Below, one piece after another: positions 34,101 through 40,379 of a DNA stretch of 40,379 nucleotides; position 1 is the first letter of the stretch; every line of letters starts with the position of its first letter. The notes beneath the pieces were generated by a model, which was given only the letters and a program-made list of their open reading frames with translations, was not told the DNA's origin and did not search any database. The translations under genes were made by a program, and so were the position numbers. This DNA is from an uncultured Bacteroides sp. Its GTDB lineage: Bacteria > Bacteroidota > Bacteroidia > Bacteroidales > Bacteroidaceae. The DNA lies in assembly GCA_945833835.1 (NCBI GenBank), contig CAMAFR010000020.1:1-40379 (forward strand), in the 5' to 3' direction.

Positions 34101-34221
34101 AGGGCTCACCGTCGCTCTTTCCAATCACAGAACCGCTTACCTGCTGGCTTTGCGCCACGGCCGTTGTTGTCGCTATAACAAACAACAGCAAAGCTGTTAC
34201 TACATGCTTGATGTTTTTCAT
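31105..34221 (-). CDS. SusC/RagA-family TonB-dependent outer-membrane transporter
   Basis: TonB-driven importer of oligosaccharides. In 1038 residues: signal peptide 1-23, a CarboxypepD_reg-like beta-sandwich (about 27-105, 'Gly-Glu-Pro-Leu-Ile-Gly-Ala-Thr-Val'), a TonB-box-like Glu-Glu-Val-Val-Ile-Val-Gly-Thr (104-111), the plug with Ile-Tyr-Val-Val-Asp-Gly-Gln and the SusC hallmark Leu-Lys-Asp-Ala-Ser-Ala-Thr-Ala-Leu-Tyr-Gly-Ser-Arg-Gly-Ala-Asn-Gly, and a 22-strand barrel ending in Phe. It is the first gene of the alpha-galactoside operon. No N-terminal STN domain is present, so direct anti-sigma signalling is unlikely; control probably comes from the divergent regulator. Confidence 0.97.
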   Translation of the reverse strand: MKNIKHVVTALLLFVIATTTAVAQSQQVSGSVIGKSDGEPLIGATVCEVGNESNGTITDIDGAFVLTISKGGSLKISYVGYTDEVVKATNGMKVFLAEAAKAIEEVVIVGTVMRKSDLTGSVAMVDAKTLAERPVTNVNEALQGRMSGVSITTNANPADDSSIKVRGINTINSGSEPIYVVDGQVMTNDFGGFSSINPNDVESIQVLKDASATALYGSRGANGVVLVTTKKAKKGEGSVTYDGWVSITRISRRPSTMSAQQLAELRIEAFANGHMMDHPQGDRNAYINNTLLGTNMAFSDEELATYRSGKSYDWLDQNLRTGIQHNHTVSFAKGADKGNVYISLNYSGVNGILGQSSQNKYNGRINADTEIKSWLKVGTSTYVSYQTDDMHDNTVYTKALAANPLLDYAPYQDPATAYDANHQFWYYQAMSSNYNNEFNPFTMKNVQYQRQRSHITSTNYLNVKFMEGLNFRSTLAIDLSNQKWFEYLPSNAPTSVRNEPQTPTKGDARAKQERWTRTNWQWDNTITFDHIWNEVHHLNAVVGTSATKTNGDYTKAQGMRFASDELGFKDLGGASKYESTDIDSDFYTQTLMSYLLRANYVYAHKYYLTATARYDGSSKFAKGHQWGLLPSFSLAWDLRQERFMDKVEWLDKLKLRVGFGVVGNQDIENYAYRTWYYQTANRVSVNGSTIGTSGISGSTNRGTPNLSWEKQKQWNVGLEWAILNNRINFNLDFFHIVNDDLLMQHSLPSTSGYSTTWENIGQVTNNGIEASIQASLLNTKDFAWNFGLNISHDKNKVTKLYGDVKEIFNGTDREGNIFLNESLHTLYTLQCGGIAREDNRHQWEGIDQNGHTVGIGDLFIVDQNGDKKINESDRIVVGKSDPKLYGGFNTDLSYKGLRLNAVFTYSLGAKKISPYYEDLLGSVGLSQATTDLLDAYSDSNTNGRYPRRVTNTSKYNGWKASDCDFAVQNASYLRLSTLSLSYNFGSKLLKQCHLSSWRLYATANNLFCWTKYKGFDPETGDYGYPPCRSFTFGMNISF

Positions 34222-34618
34222 GTCAATGTTTCTCCATTTAATTTTTTTAAATTAGCATCAGTCGGGTCATCCTTCCTACCATCTGTTCACCTTTGCCGGC
34301 CAAGTGTCTTCCGATGAAAGCCACTCCTACTGAAAACGCTTGTGTCACTGAAGTACTTCGTTGGTCATCTTTCGTGCTGCAAAAATAGGAGCGCCACTCA
34401 AGGGGTGCGGCACCAAGTAGCAGCGAAGTAGATAGTTGTGAGCCATTATATCTTATAATACACTCATTGACAGAAGAATACAACCAAAAGGAGTAGAAAG
34501 TTCAGTAAAGGGATATAAGCCGAAATGATGCAAAGGATACCATAATTCGACCGAAACCTTTGCAGTTCGAAAAGAAAACGCTACCTTTATGCGTTATTTT
34601 AAATCGCCTGAAATCGCT
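34222..34618. promoter_or_regulatory. Divergent control region of the alpha-galactoside locus
   Basis: About 400 AT-richer bases between susC (minus) and the DUF6377 regulator (plus). On the minus strand TATTTTTG (34387-34380) is a perfect TAnnTTTG box, giving susC a leader of about 150 bases; the plus-strand promoter is listed separately. A binding site for the regulator is expected here, but I see no strong palindrome. Confidence 0.5.
34559..34589 (+). promoter_or_regulatory. Promoter of the DUF6377 regulator
   Basis: TTTG at 34559-34562, 19-base spacer, then TACCTTTA at 34582-34589, one mismatch from consensus. It overlaps an in-frame ATG at 34589 and so excludes that as start. Confidence 0.7.
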
Positions 34619-36268
34619 ATGATGAAAAACTCAGTGCTTTTCTTTCTATGGCTGCTGTTGGCAGTATCGTGTACAAGCTCCCAGGACGAACTTTATGCCG
34701 AGCTGGACAAGGCTGTGGACGAACGTGCTGTCTATATCCAAAAAAAGGAGGAGAGGATTCGCAACCTCCAGCAACAGATAACTCCCGACATCAGCTTGGA
34801 GGCAAAGTACCACCTCTACAACCGGATTTTCGAGGAGAACCTCGCCTATAAGGCCGATTCTGCCCAGAAGGTGGTAGCTATCCTGTCAGACATTGCACGA
34901 GAGATAGGCAAGACAGAATACCTGAACGATGTGGCCATCAACAAGTCGTCCCTACTTTCTACGTCGGGCGTGTTCGACAAGGCCGAAGCGATACTCAGCG
35001 GCCTGGACAAACGTTCCTTCACCAACGCGAATTACAGACATTATTATGAGAGTTTCCGTTGGCTCTACATCACTTGGAACGCCTACCTGCGCGTGGAGGA
35101 AAATCTGCCGGAATATCAGGATAAAGTGACGGCATACAGCGACTCGATGCTGACTGTCGTGCCCCCCAGCGATACGGATTACCATTATTGGTTGGGAGAG
35201 CACTACTGGAATGGGAAACAGTATAAAGAAGCGGAGGAAGAGTACCTCAAGGGCATCCGCAAGATGTCGCCCCTTTCACGACGATACGCCAGCATCACCT
35301 GTTCTTTAGCCTTCGTTTACCATGAACAAGGCCAGTGGGATGAATTCGAAAGATACATGATCCTATCGGCCATAGCCGACCAAAAGATTCCGCTGAAAGA
35401 GAATCTTGCCATGCAGGAGATTGCGGCCTATCTGACCCTAAAGAACGACATCGCACGGGCCAACAAATACCTGCTTTGCGCCCTGGAGGATGCTGTCTTC
35501 TACAACAACCGGTTGAGACTGACGCAAATAGCAAGAAAATTCCCCGATGTGGTAGGACGCTATCAGATGCACGAGAAAAGCGTGCGGCACATGCAGACGC
35601 TGGTGATGGTGATCATGTGCCTGCTGGCCATTCTCATGTGTGTGTTTGCCTATTATATCTGGCGCCATAACAGGGTGCTGAGAGCGCAACGCAAGATACG
35701 CATTCAGCTGAATGCAGACTTGAAACAACTGAACGAAGAGCTGCAAACGGCCAACCTGCAATTGAAACATACCAACCACATCCGGGAACAGTACGTTTCG
35801 CTCTTCATCGAACTTTGCGCTGCCTATATCGACAAATACAACAAGCTCCTGAAGCAAGTGGAAAGGAAGGTGAAGTTGCATCAAGAAGAAGACATCTTGT
35901 CGGTGCTCCATCAAAACCGACTGAAAGATACGGACACCAAGGAATTCTTTTTGAACTTTGACAAAGCGTTCCTGACCCTTTATCCTACTTTTGTCGATGA
36001 GTTCAACCAGCTGCTGTATCCGGATAAGCAAATCGTTCTGAAAAAAGGAGAACTACTGTCCAACGAGCTCAGGATGATGGCGCTTGTCCGCCTCGGAGTC
36101 AAAGATACCCAGAAGATTTCCACCTTGCTATTCTATTCTCCACAGACCATCTACAACTACCGCTCATCCATGAAGAACAGGGCCATTGACAAAGAGAACC
36201 TTGAGAAGAATATAGAGTCCATTTCGGATGTGTTGATGGAGCGACCCAGCCAGCCGCAGCACCGGTAA
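34619..36268 (+). CDS. DUF6377 membrane-spanning regulator
   Basis: From ATG 34619 (next ATG 34622) the protein has 549 residues. The N-terminus is a signal or lipoprotein-like segment (Leu-Ala-Val-Ser-Cys near residue 18). Residues about 25-320 are TPR-like helical repeats facing the periplasm. A membrane helix lies at about 335-355, then a coiled coil (360-400, Gln/Leu/Asn-rich), and a cytoplasmic C-terminal region with a helix-turn-helix-like Thr-Gln-Lys-Ile-Ser-Thr-Leu-Leu-Phe-Tyr-Ser-Pro-Gln-Thr-Ile-Tyr-Asn-Tyr. This matches the Bacteroidales DUF6377 family, which often stands next to SusC/D. It probably senses a sugar outside and activates the divergent transporter operon; this is inferred from layout. 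Confidence 0.85.
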   Translation: MMKNSVLFFLWLLLAVSCTSSQDELYAELDKAVDERAVYIQKKEERIRNLQQQITPDISLEAKYHLYNRIFEENLAYKADSAQKVVAILSDIAREIGKTEYLNDVAINKSSLLSTSGVFDKAEAILSGLDKRSFTNANYRHYYESFRWLYITWNAYLRVEENLPEYQDKVTAYSDSMLTVVPPSDTDYHYWLGEHYWNGKQYKEAEEEYLKGIRKMSPLSRRYASITCSLAFVYHEQGQWDEFERYMILSAIADQKIPLKENLAMQEIAAYLTLKNDIARANKYLLCALEDAVFYNNRLRLTQIARKFPDVVGRYQMHEKSVRHMQTLVMVIMCLLAILMCVFAYYIWRHNRVLRAQRKIRIQLNADLKQLNEELQTANLQLKHTNHIREQYVSLFIELCAAYIDKYNKLLKQVERKVKLHQEEDILSVLHQNRLKDTDTKEFFLNFDKAFLTLYPTFVDEFNQLLYPDKQIVLKKGELLSNELRMMALVRLGVKDTQKISTLLFYSPQTIYNYRSSMKNRAIDKENLEKNIESISDVLMERPSQPQHR

Positions 36269-36350
36269 AAAAGCGGTCAAAACGAGTATAGTCCGGCACG
36301 TTGTCTACTTCTCGTCACTGCCGGCGTCGCCATCTTCCGGCACCGGCGCG

Positions 36351-36838
36351 CTACAAGAGGCGCAGCGCAATGGCGGCACAGGCTTCCGCATCCGCCAAGG
36401 CATGGTGATGGTTCTTCAAATCATATCCGCAGCGGGCGGCGATGAGATCGAGGGTGTGCCGTCCTCCCGGCCAGCGCCTGCGAGCGGCGAGACACGTGCA
36501 GTGGAACCCATATTCGGGATAGTCCATCTGGTAGACACGGAAGACAGCTTTCAGGCAGCTCTCGTCAAACGCCTTGTTGTGGGCCACCAAAGGCAACCCC
36601 TCGATGAGGGGCGCAATCCGTCTCCACACCTCCGGGAAGACGGGGGCCTTCTCCGTGTCGGCCGCACACAAGCCATGTACCCGGCTGCACCAGTAGGTGT
36701 AATACGCCGGTTCGGGCTTGATGAGGGAATAAAACCTGTCCACCATCTCGCCTCCCTTTACAATCACCACCCCACCGAGCACACCGAACTGCGCTCGTTG
36801 TTGGCCGTCTCAAAATCTATCGCCGCGAAGTCTTGCAT
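36351..36838 (-). pseudogene. DnaQ-like 3'-5' exonuclease, disrupted by a one-base frameshift
   Basis: From ATG 36838 the first 21 codons give Met-Gln-Asp-Phe-Ala-Ala-Ile-Asp-Phe-Glu-Thr, with the catalytic Asp-x-Glu of exonuclease motif I, and run to Ser-Val-Gly. There the frame stops (Trp-stop). Reading with one extra base in the C-run 36770-36773 restores Val-Gly-Val-Val-Ile-Val and continues in the downstream frame, which holds motif II (His-Asn-Lys-Ala-Phe-Asp) and motif III (His-His-Ala-Leu-Ala-Asp-Ala), stopping at 36351. The downstream frame alone (GTG 36782, 143 codons) lacks the catalytic Asp/Glu. The gene is either a recent pseudogene or a homopolymer sequencing error; an intact protein would have about 162 residues. 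Confidence 0.85.
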
Positions 36839-36849
36839 ACCACTTGGTA

Positions 36850-37011
36850 AATGAAAAATGAAAAATGAAGAATGAAAAATGAAGAATCGCTTTCCACTTG
36901 TCAGGATGAGTCCCCATCACGCTTTGTGTGAAATCGTTCGATGATGACGGAGATGAAGATGATTCGTCACGGGGCAACGTGCGAAGTAAGATGCTTCATT
37001 TTTCATTCTTC
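36850..37011. repeat. AATGAAAAATGAAGAATG repeat pair in inverted orientation
   Basis: A run of AATGAAAAATGAAGAATG units (36850-36887) faces an inverted copy (36995-37011); GAAGAATGAAAAATGAA at 36867-36883 is an exact 17-base inverted match. The 111 bases between hold no gene. The element lies between fhs and the broken exonuclease gene; related units occur at 19907-19940. Confidence 0.75.
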
Positions 37012-37020
37012 TTTTAAAAA

Positions 37021-38688
37021 TCAAGACAGACCTTCTATCTCGCCGTCCACCACATCAATGTGCAATGCCTGCGGCACTTTGGGAAGCCCGGGCATACGCA
37101 TGATGTCGCCCGCCACGATGACCAGCATCTCGGCACCGGCGTTGATGACAATGTCGCGCACGTGGAACTCGAAACCGGCGGCCACACCATAGCGCTTGGC
37201 ATCGGTAGAGAACGAGTATTGCGTCTTGGCGATGCACACAGGGAAGTGTCCGTAATGCAGTTCCTGAATCATACGCAGTTTTTTCTTGGCCGCCAGACTG
37301 TAAGTGACGTAGGCCGCCCCATACAGCCCCATGGCGACTTTCGACACCTTCATTTCCACACTGTCATCGTCCTCATAGGCCAGCTTCAACGGCTGCGACG
37401 GATTCTTTTCAATGGTGTCCACCACCAGATTGGCCAGGTCTACCGCACCGCTGCCACCTTCGGTAAAGGCGTTGTTCACGGCAAACCCTACGCCCATGTC
37501 GCAGCAATGGCGTGCCACCAGCTCGATTTCCTCCTCCACATCATTGGCATAACGGTTGAAAGCCACCACCACAGTCTGTCCGAACGACTGCAGGTTGGCG
37601 ATATGCTTGTCCAGATTGGCCAAGCCATTGTAGAGCCCCTCGCGGTTGGGCAACTTGATGTCTTCCTGGGCCACACCGCCGTGCATCTTCAGTCCCTGTG
37701 CCGTAGCCACAATCACGGTCAGACTGGGTTGCAGACCGGCCTTGCGGCACTTGATGTCGTAGAACTTCTCGGCACCAAGGTCTGCACCGAAGCCGGCCTC
37801 GGTCACCACATAGTCACCATACGTCATGGCCAGCTTGGTGGCCAGCACCGAGTTGCAACCGTGGGCAATGTTGGCAAACGGACCGCCGTGTACGAACGCC
37901 GCGGTGTGCTCGGTAGTCTGCACCAGATTGGGCGAAAGGGCGTCCTTGAGCAGCACGCAGATAGATCCGGCAATGCCCAGATCTTTCACCGTCAGCGGCT
38001 TATTGTCGGAAGTGAAGCCCAACAGGATGTTCTCGATACGGCGGCGCAAGTCCTTCTCGTCAGTGGCCAGGCAGAGGATGGCCATGATTTCGGAAGCCGG
38101 AGTGATGTCGAAGCCCGACTCGCGGGTGATGCCGTTGGTCTTGCCCCCCAAGCCAGTGACAATGTAGCGCAACCCACGGTCGTTCACGTCGAGCACACGG
38201 TTCCACAACACCTCCTTCATGGCAAAACCGTTGTCCTGATTCTGGTACATATAGTTGTCCAGCAAAGCCGTAATCATGTTGTGGGCCGATGTAATGGCAT
38301 GGAAATCCCCCGTAAAATGAAGGTTGATTTTCTCCATCGGCAGCACTTGGGCATAACCGCCTCCGGCCGCACCGCCCTTCATGCCGAAACAGGGACCCAG
38401 CGAAGGTTCGCGCAAGGCACAGACGGCCTTCTTGCCGATGCGGTTCAGTCCGAGTGCCAGCCCCACCGAGACGGTGGTCTTGCCGATACCGGCCTTGGTA
38501 GGCGTGATGGCCGTCACCAGGATCAGATGGCTGCGCTTCACGCTCTCCTCGTCAATCAGGCGTTCGGGCACCTTGGCAATATAGCGTCCGTAGTTCTCTA
38601 TTTCGTCAACCGGTATATCGTAATCACGAGCTACCTGCTTGATTTTTTTCAGCTCTATGCTGCGAGCTATTTCGATGTCTGATTTCAT
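37021..38688 (-). CDS. fhs: Formate-tetrahydrofolate ligase
   Basis: ATP-dependent formation of 10-formyl-tetrahydrofolate from formate and THF. The 555 residues show the P-loop [11 protein letters not shown] (62-72) and the family block [10 protein letters not shown] with Lys-Gly-Gly-Ala-Ala-Gly-Gly-Gly-Tyr and Asn-Leu-His-Phe-Thr-Gly-Asp. The C-terminus Leu-Pro-Lys-Val-Pro-Gln-Ala also fits. The length is normal. Its own promoter lies at 38717-38710, sharing the spacer with the divergent NimA-like gene. The enzyme feeds one-carbon units to purine and formyl-Met synthesis in anaerobes. Confidence 0.98.
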   Translation of the reverse strand: MKSDIEIARSIELKKIKQVARDYDIPVDEIENYGRYIAKVPERLIDEESVKRSHLILVTAITPTKAGIGKTTVSVGLALGLNRIGKKAVCALREPSLGPCFGMKGGAAGGGYAQVLPMEKINLHFTGDFHAITSAHNMITALLDNYMYQNQDNGFAMKEVLWNRVLDVNDRGLRYIVTGLGGKTNGITRESGFDITPASEIMAILCLATDEKDLRRRIENILLGFTSDNKPLTVKDLGIAGSICVLLKDALSPNLVQTTEHTAAFVHGGPFANIAHGCNSVLATKLAMTYGDYVVTEAGFGADLGAEKFYDIKCRKAGLQPSLTVIVATAQGLKMHGGVAQEDIKLPNREGLYNGLANLDKHIANLQSFGQTVVVAFNRYANDVEEEIELVARHCCDMGVGFAVNNAFTEGGSGAVDLANLVVDTIEKNPSQPLKLAYEDDDSVEMKVSKVAMGLYGAAYVTYSLAAKKKLRMIQELHYGHFPVCIAKTQYSFSTDAKRYGVAAGFEFHVRDIVINAGAEMLVIVAGDIMRMPGLPKVPQALHIDVVDGEIEGLS

Positions 38689-38709
38689 ATTTCAAAGATT
38701 TATTTCAGG

Positions 38710-38717
38710 CAAAGTTA
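38710..38717 (-). promoter_or_regulatory. -7 box (TAACTTTG) of fhs
   Basis: The complement reads TAACTTTG, a perfect TAnnTTTG, 21 bases before the start at 38688. Confidence 0.65.
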
Positions 38718-38725
38718 CGAGTTTT

Positions 38726-38757
38726 CTTGAAAAGACGGAAGAAAAGCCTTAACTTTG
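38726..38757 (+). promoter_or_regulatory. Promoter of the NimA-like gene
   Basis: CTTG (38726-38729), 20-base spacer, then TAACTTTG (38750-38757). The divergent fhs box is the same octamer on the other strand, 32 bases away. Confidence 0.65.
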
Positions 38758-38808
38758 TCTTACTGAACCCAGAAAGACGACTATCCATTCTAAAAACAAC
38801 AGATATCC

Positions 38809-39297
38809 ATGAAGTTTACCAATGAAAAAGTCCGCCGGCAAGACCGGCTGATGGACGAAACCCGTGCGTATGAACTGCTCAAGGGGGCTGAATACGGCTA
38901 CCTGTCGCTGCAAAGCGAAGACGGCAACGGTGCCTATGGCATCCCCGTCAGTTTTGTGTGGGACAAGGGCAACTCCATCTACCTGCATTGCGCACCGGCC
39001 GGCCGGAAACTGGCCTGCATCGACGCTTGTCCCCAAGTGTCATTCTGCGTAGTGGGACGCACACGGGTCATCCCCGAACAGTTCACGACCGCCTACGAAA
39101 GCGTCGTGGTGAAATGCACCGCCCACCGCAGCCTGCACGAGGCGGAACGGATGTCGGCCCTCTCGCTGCTGCTGAGCAAGTACGCCCCCGAACACCGACT
39201 GAAAGGCATCGAATATGCCAACCGCTCTTTCCACCGCACCGAAATCATCCGTCTGGACATGGTGGAGGTCAGTGCCAAATGCAAGGACTTGTTTTAA
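38809..39297 (+). CDS. Pyridoxamine 5'-phosphate oxidase-fold (NimA-like) flavoprotein
   Basis: The 162 residues match the PNPOx-like split-barrel group of NimA-type proteins: an Arg-Arg-Gln-Asp-Arg start, Glu-Tyr-Gly-Tyr-Leu-Ser-Leu strand, Gly-Ile-Pro-Val-Ser-Phe-Val-Trp and Ile-Tyr-Leu-His-Cys-Ala-x-x-Gly-Arg-Lys-Leu. Members bind FMN or F420-like cofactors; some nim genes confer nitroimidazole resistance, but most chromosomal homologues have no proven role. Substrate is not known here, and resistance cannot be inferred from sequence alone. The gene converges with the TerB-DnaJ gene across a strong hairpin. Confidence 0.85.
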   Translation: MKFTNEKVRRQDRLMDETRAYELLKGAEYGYLSLQSEDGNGAYGIPVSFVWDKGNSIYLHCAPAGRKLACIDACPQVSFCVVGRTRVIPEQFTTAYESVVVKCTAHRSLHEAERMSALSLLLSKYAPEHRLKGIEYANRSFHRTEIIRLDMVEVSAKCKDLF

Positions 39298-39323
39298 GGC
39301 ATTGGGAAGACAACAGCCAAACG

Positions 39324-39381
39324 CACGGGAGGCACCCAGCGGCAGGAGGGTTTGCCTCCGGCCGCCTGAGTGCCTCCCGTG
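39324..39381. terminator. Large hairpin between convergent genes
   Basis: CACGGGAGGCAC (39324-39335) and GTGCCTCCCGTG (39370-39381) are exact 12-bp inverted copies; the loop contains a second stem GGAGG/CCTCC. No T-run is present. The core GGGAGGCAC also occurs at the end of the 11-bp array (25821-25829). Confidence 0.65.
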
Positions 39382-39392
39382 TAGCGGACACA

Positions 39393-40178
39393 TCATTTCA
39401 TTCCTCTGGCCTTGAACACCCGCTCCTTGGCGGCATTGATCTGCTGGAACTTCTCTTCGGCCGCCTTGCGGATATCCTCTCCCAAAGCCGCCACTTTATC
39501 CGGATGATGCTTCAGGGCCAGCCTGCGGTAGGCAGCCCTGACTTCGGCATCCGTAGCCGACGGATCCACCTCAAGCACTTTGTAGGCATCGTCCAGCGTA
39601 TCACTCCCCAGATGGAGCATCGAATCCACTTCCCCGGCCGGCAGCCCCATGGCCACCGCCACCTCGCGCAACGCCTCGATCTCGGCCTGGCAGACACTGC
39701 CGTCACTGCGGGCTATCATCACCAGAAAATCGAGCAGCTGCAACCGTTCCTCATAGCTGAGGTGGACGGCCATCTGTGCCCCACAGTCATGAATGGTATT
39801 CCTGAACGCCATAGGATTGCTGCGGTCCATCCGCTTCCGTTCCTCGAAGAGGTTCATCAATATCTGCTGGCCTTCGGCTACGGCCTGTTCGCCGAAATTC
39901 GTACGGAGGAAATTCCGCACGTACTCCATTTCGCTGTGCATGATTTTACCGTCGGCGCGGATGACATACGAGGCCATCACCAGCAGCGAGAACAAGAAAC
40001 TGTTCCGCCGTCCGTCGGCATAGCCGCCGGCTGCCGGGTCGCCGGAGGGGCCTGATGCAACCTCCTCTCCTTCCGCCGCCTTGTCAAACAAAGAGCCGAT
40101 GGCATAGCCGGCCAAGGCCCCGAGCGGGCCCATGGCCATGAAGCCCATCACGCCTCCAATCCATTTTCCTAATCCCAT
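39393..40178 (-). CDS. TerB-like and J-domain protein (DjlA-like co-chaperone)
   Basis: In 261 residues: a Gly/Met-rich hydrophobic N-terminus (1-31), a TerB-like acidic helical domain (about 60-190, Ile-Arg-Ala-Asp-Gly-Lys at 73-78 and a second Arg-Ser-Asp-Gly at 157-160), and a C-terminal J-domain (195-257) with His-Pro-Asp at 225-227. DjlA of E. coli has the same order: membrane-tethered segment, TerB-like domain, J-domain, and it stimulates DnaK ATPase. The partner Hsp70 is not in the window. The promoter is at 40215-40208. Confidence 0.88.
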   Translation of the reverse strand: MGLGKWIGGVMGFMAMGPLGALAGYAIGSLFDKAAEGEEVASGPSGDPAAGGYADGRRNSFLFSLLVMASYVIRADGKIMHSEMEYVRNFLRTNFGEQAVAEGQQILMNLFEERKRMDRSNPMAFRNTIHDCGAQMAVHLSYEERLQLLDFLVMIARSDGSVCQAEIEALREVAVAMGLPAGEVDSMLHLGSDTLDDAYKVLEVDPSATDAEVRAAYRRLALKHHPDKVAALGEDIRKAAEEKFQQINAAKERVFKARGMK

Positions 40179-40207
40179 AATCCGATTCTTTTATGTTTAG
40201 CTGCTGA

Positions 40208-40215
40208 CAAAGATA
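40208..40215 (-). promoter_or_regulatory. -7 box (TATCTTTG) of the DjlA-like gene
   Basis: The complement reads TATCTTTG, a perfect TAnnTTTG, 29 bases before the start at 40178. Confidence 0.65.
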
Positions 40216-40279
40216 CGACTCTGTTTCTACTTTCGGAAGTCCCCGCCCCTTTTTCTCTGCTTCCTTTACGGACGGGCAT

Positions 40280-40316
40280 AAAAAAAGTCCCATCTGACCG
40301 ACCGGCCAACGGAACT
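40280..40316 (-). terminator. Intrinsic terminator of the tRNA-Ser gene
   Basis: On the minus strand AGTTCC (40316-40311) pairs with GGGACT (40291-40286) with one G-U pair, followed by a T7 run (40286-40280). It lies 10 bases past the tRNA 3' end. Confidence 0.7.
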
Positions 40317-40325
40317 CATCGAATG

Positions 40326-40379
40326 CGGAAGCTGGGGGATTCGAACCCCCGGTACGGTAAACCCGTACGTCAGTTTAGC
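40326..40379 (-). tRNA. tRNA-Ser (GCT), 5' half outside window
   Basis: The minus strand reads, from the right edge, GCT as anticodon (40379-40377), A-A and the 3' half of the anticodon stem, a long class II variable arm with a CGTACGG/CCGTACC-type stem, the T arm GGGGG-TTCGAAT-CCCCC and the acceptor half AGCTTCC plus discriminator G (40326). No CCA is encoded. The long variable arm and discriminator G fit serine. The D arm and 5' acceptor strand lie outside. Confidence 0.9.

Noticed and set aside
34589..34618. ATG 34589 as start of the DUF6377 regulator
   Set aside because: It overlaps the -7 box TACCTTTA, so it would lie upstream of the transcript start; ATG 34619 also gives a better signal sequence.
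1..40379. Prophage, integrative element or insertion sequence
   Set aside because: No integrase, transposase, capsid or conjugation gene is recognisable; the tRNA-Ser at the right edge has no attachment-site duplicate that I can see.

Overview
The window reads as the chromosome of a gut-type Bacteroidota, order Bacteroidales (Bacteroides/Phocaeicola/Prevotella-like; genus not resolvable by eye). Signs are: repeated promoters of the Bacteroidetes form (-33 TTTG, about 19-20 bp, then TAnnTTTG) upstream of gene starts, few Shine-Dalgarno-like sites, a SusC/SusD pair, a serC-serA-DUF1015 operon, the flavodoxin-DUF2023 pair, DUF5063 and a YkuD_2 L,D-transpeptidase. Most of the window is GC-rich housekeeping DNA; the left end (1-3.3 kb) and the glycan locus (27.2-36.3 kb) look visibly poorer in GC.

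Layout. 1-3022 (minus): a small operon with a membrane-anchored GrpE-like protein, an Hsp70-tail-like ORF, an NPFR (J-like) protein, a membrane protein, a small protein and a cut-off lipoprotein. 3353-4063 (plus): YkuD_2 transpeptidase. 9190-4068 (minus): EamA transporter, YigZ, lipoprotein L,D-transpeptidase, sensor PP2C phosphatase and RsbW-like kinase. 12639-9325 (minus): serC-serA-DUF1015, closed by an intrinsic terminator. 16642-12818 (minus): DUF5063, RNase D-like exonuclease, RlmI-type methyltransferase, DEAD-box helicase. 16745-24612 (plus): ftsK, lolA-like, trxB, M16 protease and NlpC/P60 lipoprotein, followed by a secreted unknown to 25482. 25483-26192: a gene-free stretch of about 0.7 kb packed with ordered repeats. 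26193-27139 (plus): flavodoxin and DUF2023. 34618-27275: a compact alpha-galactoside utilisation locus (SusC, SusD, GH36 on minus) with a divergent DUF6377 membrane-spanning regulator (34619-36268). 36351-36838 (minus): a DnaQ-type exonuclease broken by a one-base frameshift. Then fhs (minus), a NimA-like flavin/PNPOx protein (plus), a TerB-DnaJ protein (minus) and a tRNA-Ser(GCT) cut by the right edge exactly at its anticodon.

How it fits together. The ser operon makes phosphoserine, and DUF1015 carries a motif suggesting a related job. The phosphatase and the RsbW kinase form a partner-switching pair without a local STAS substrate, embedded among cell-wall transpeptidases. In the glycan locus, SusC/D import and a periplasmic alpha-galactosidase are probably controlled by the divergent regulator. 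The least explained items are the 12-unit, 11-bp inverted array (25697-25829), the 23-bp-spaced palindromes (25910-25966), the chaperone-like cassette at the left end, and two probable frameshifts (about 2540 and 36770-36773).
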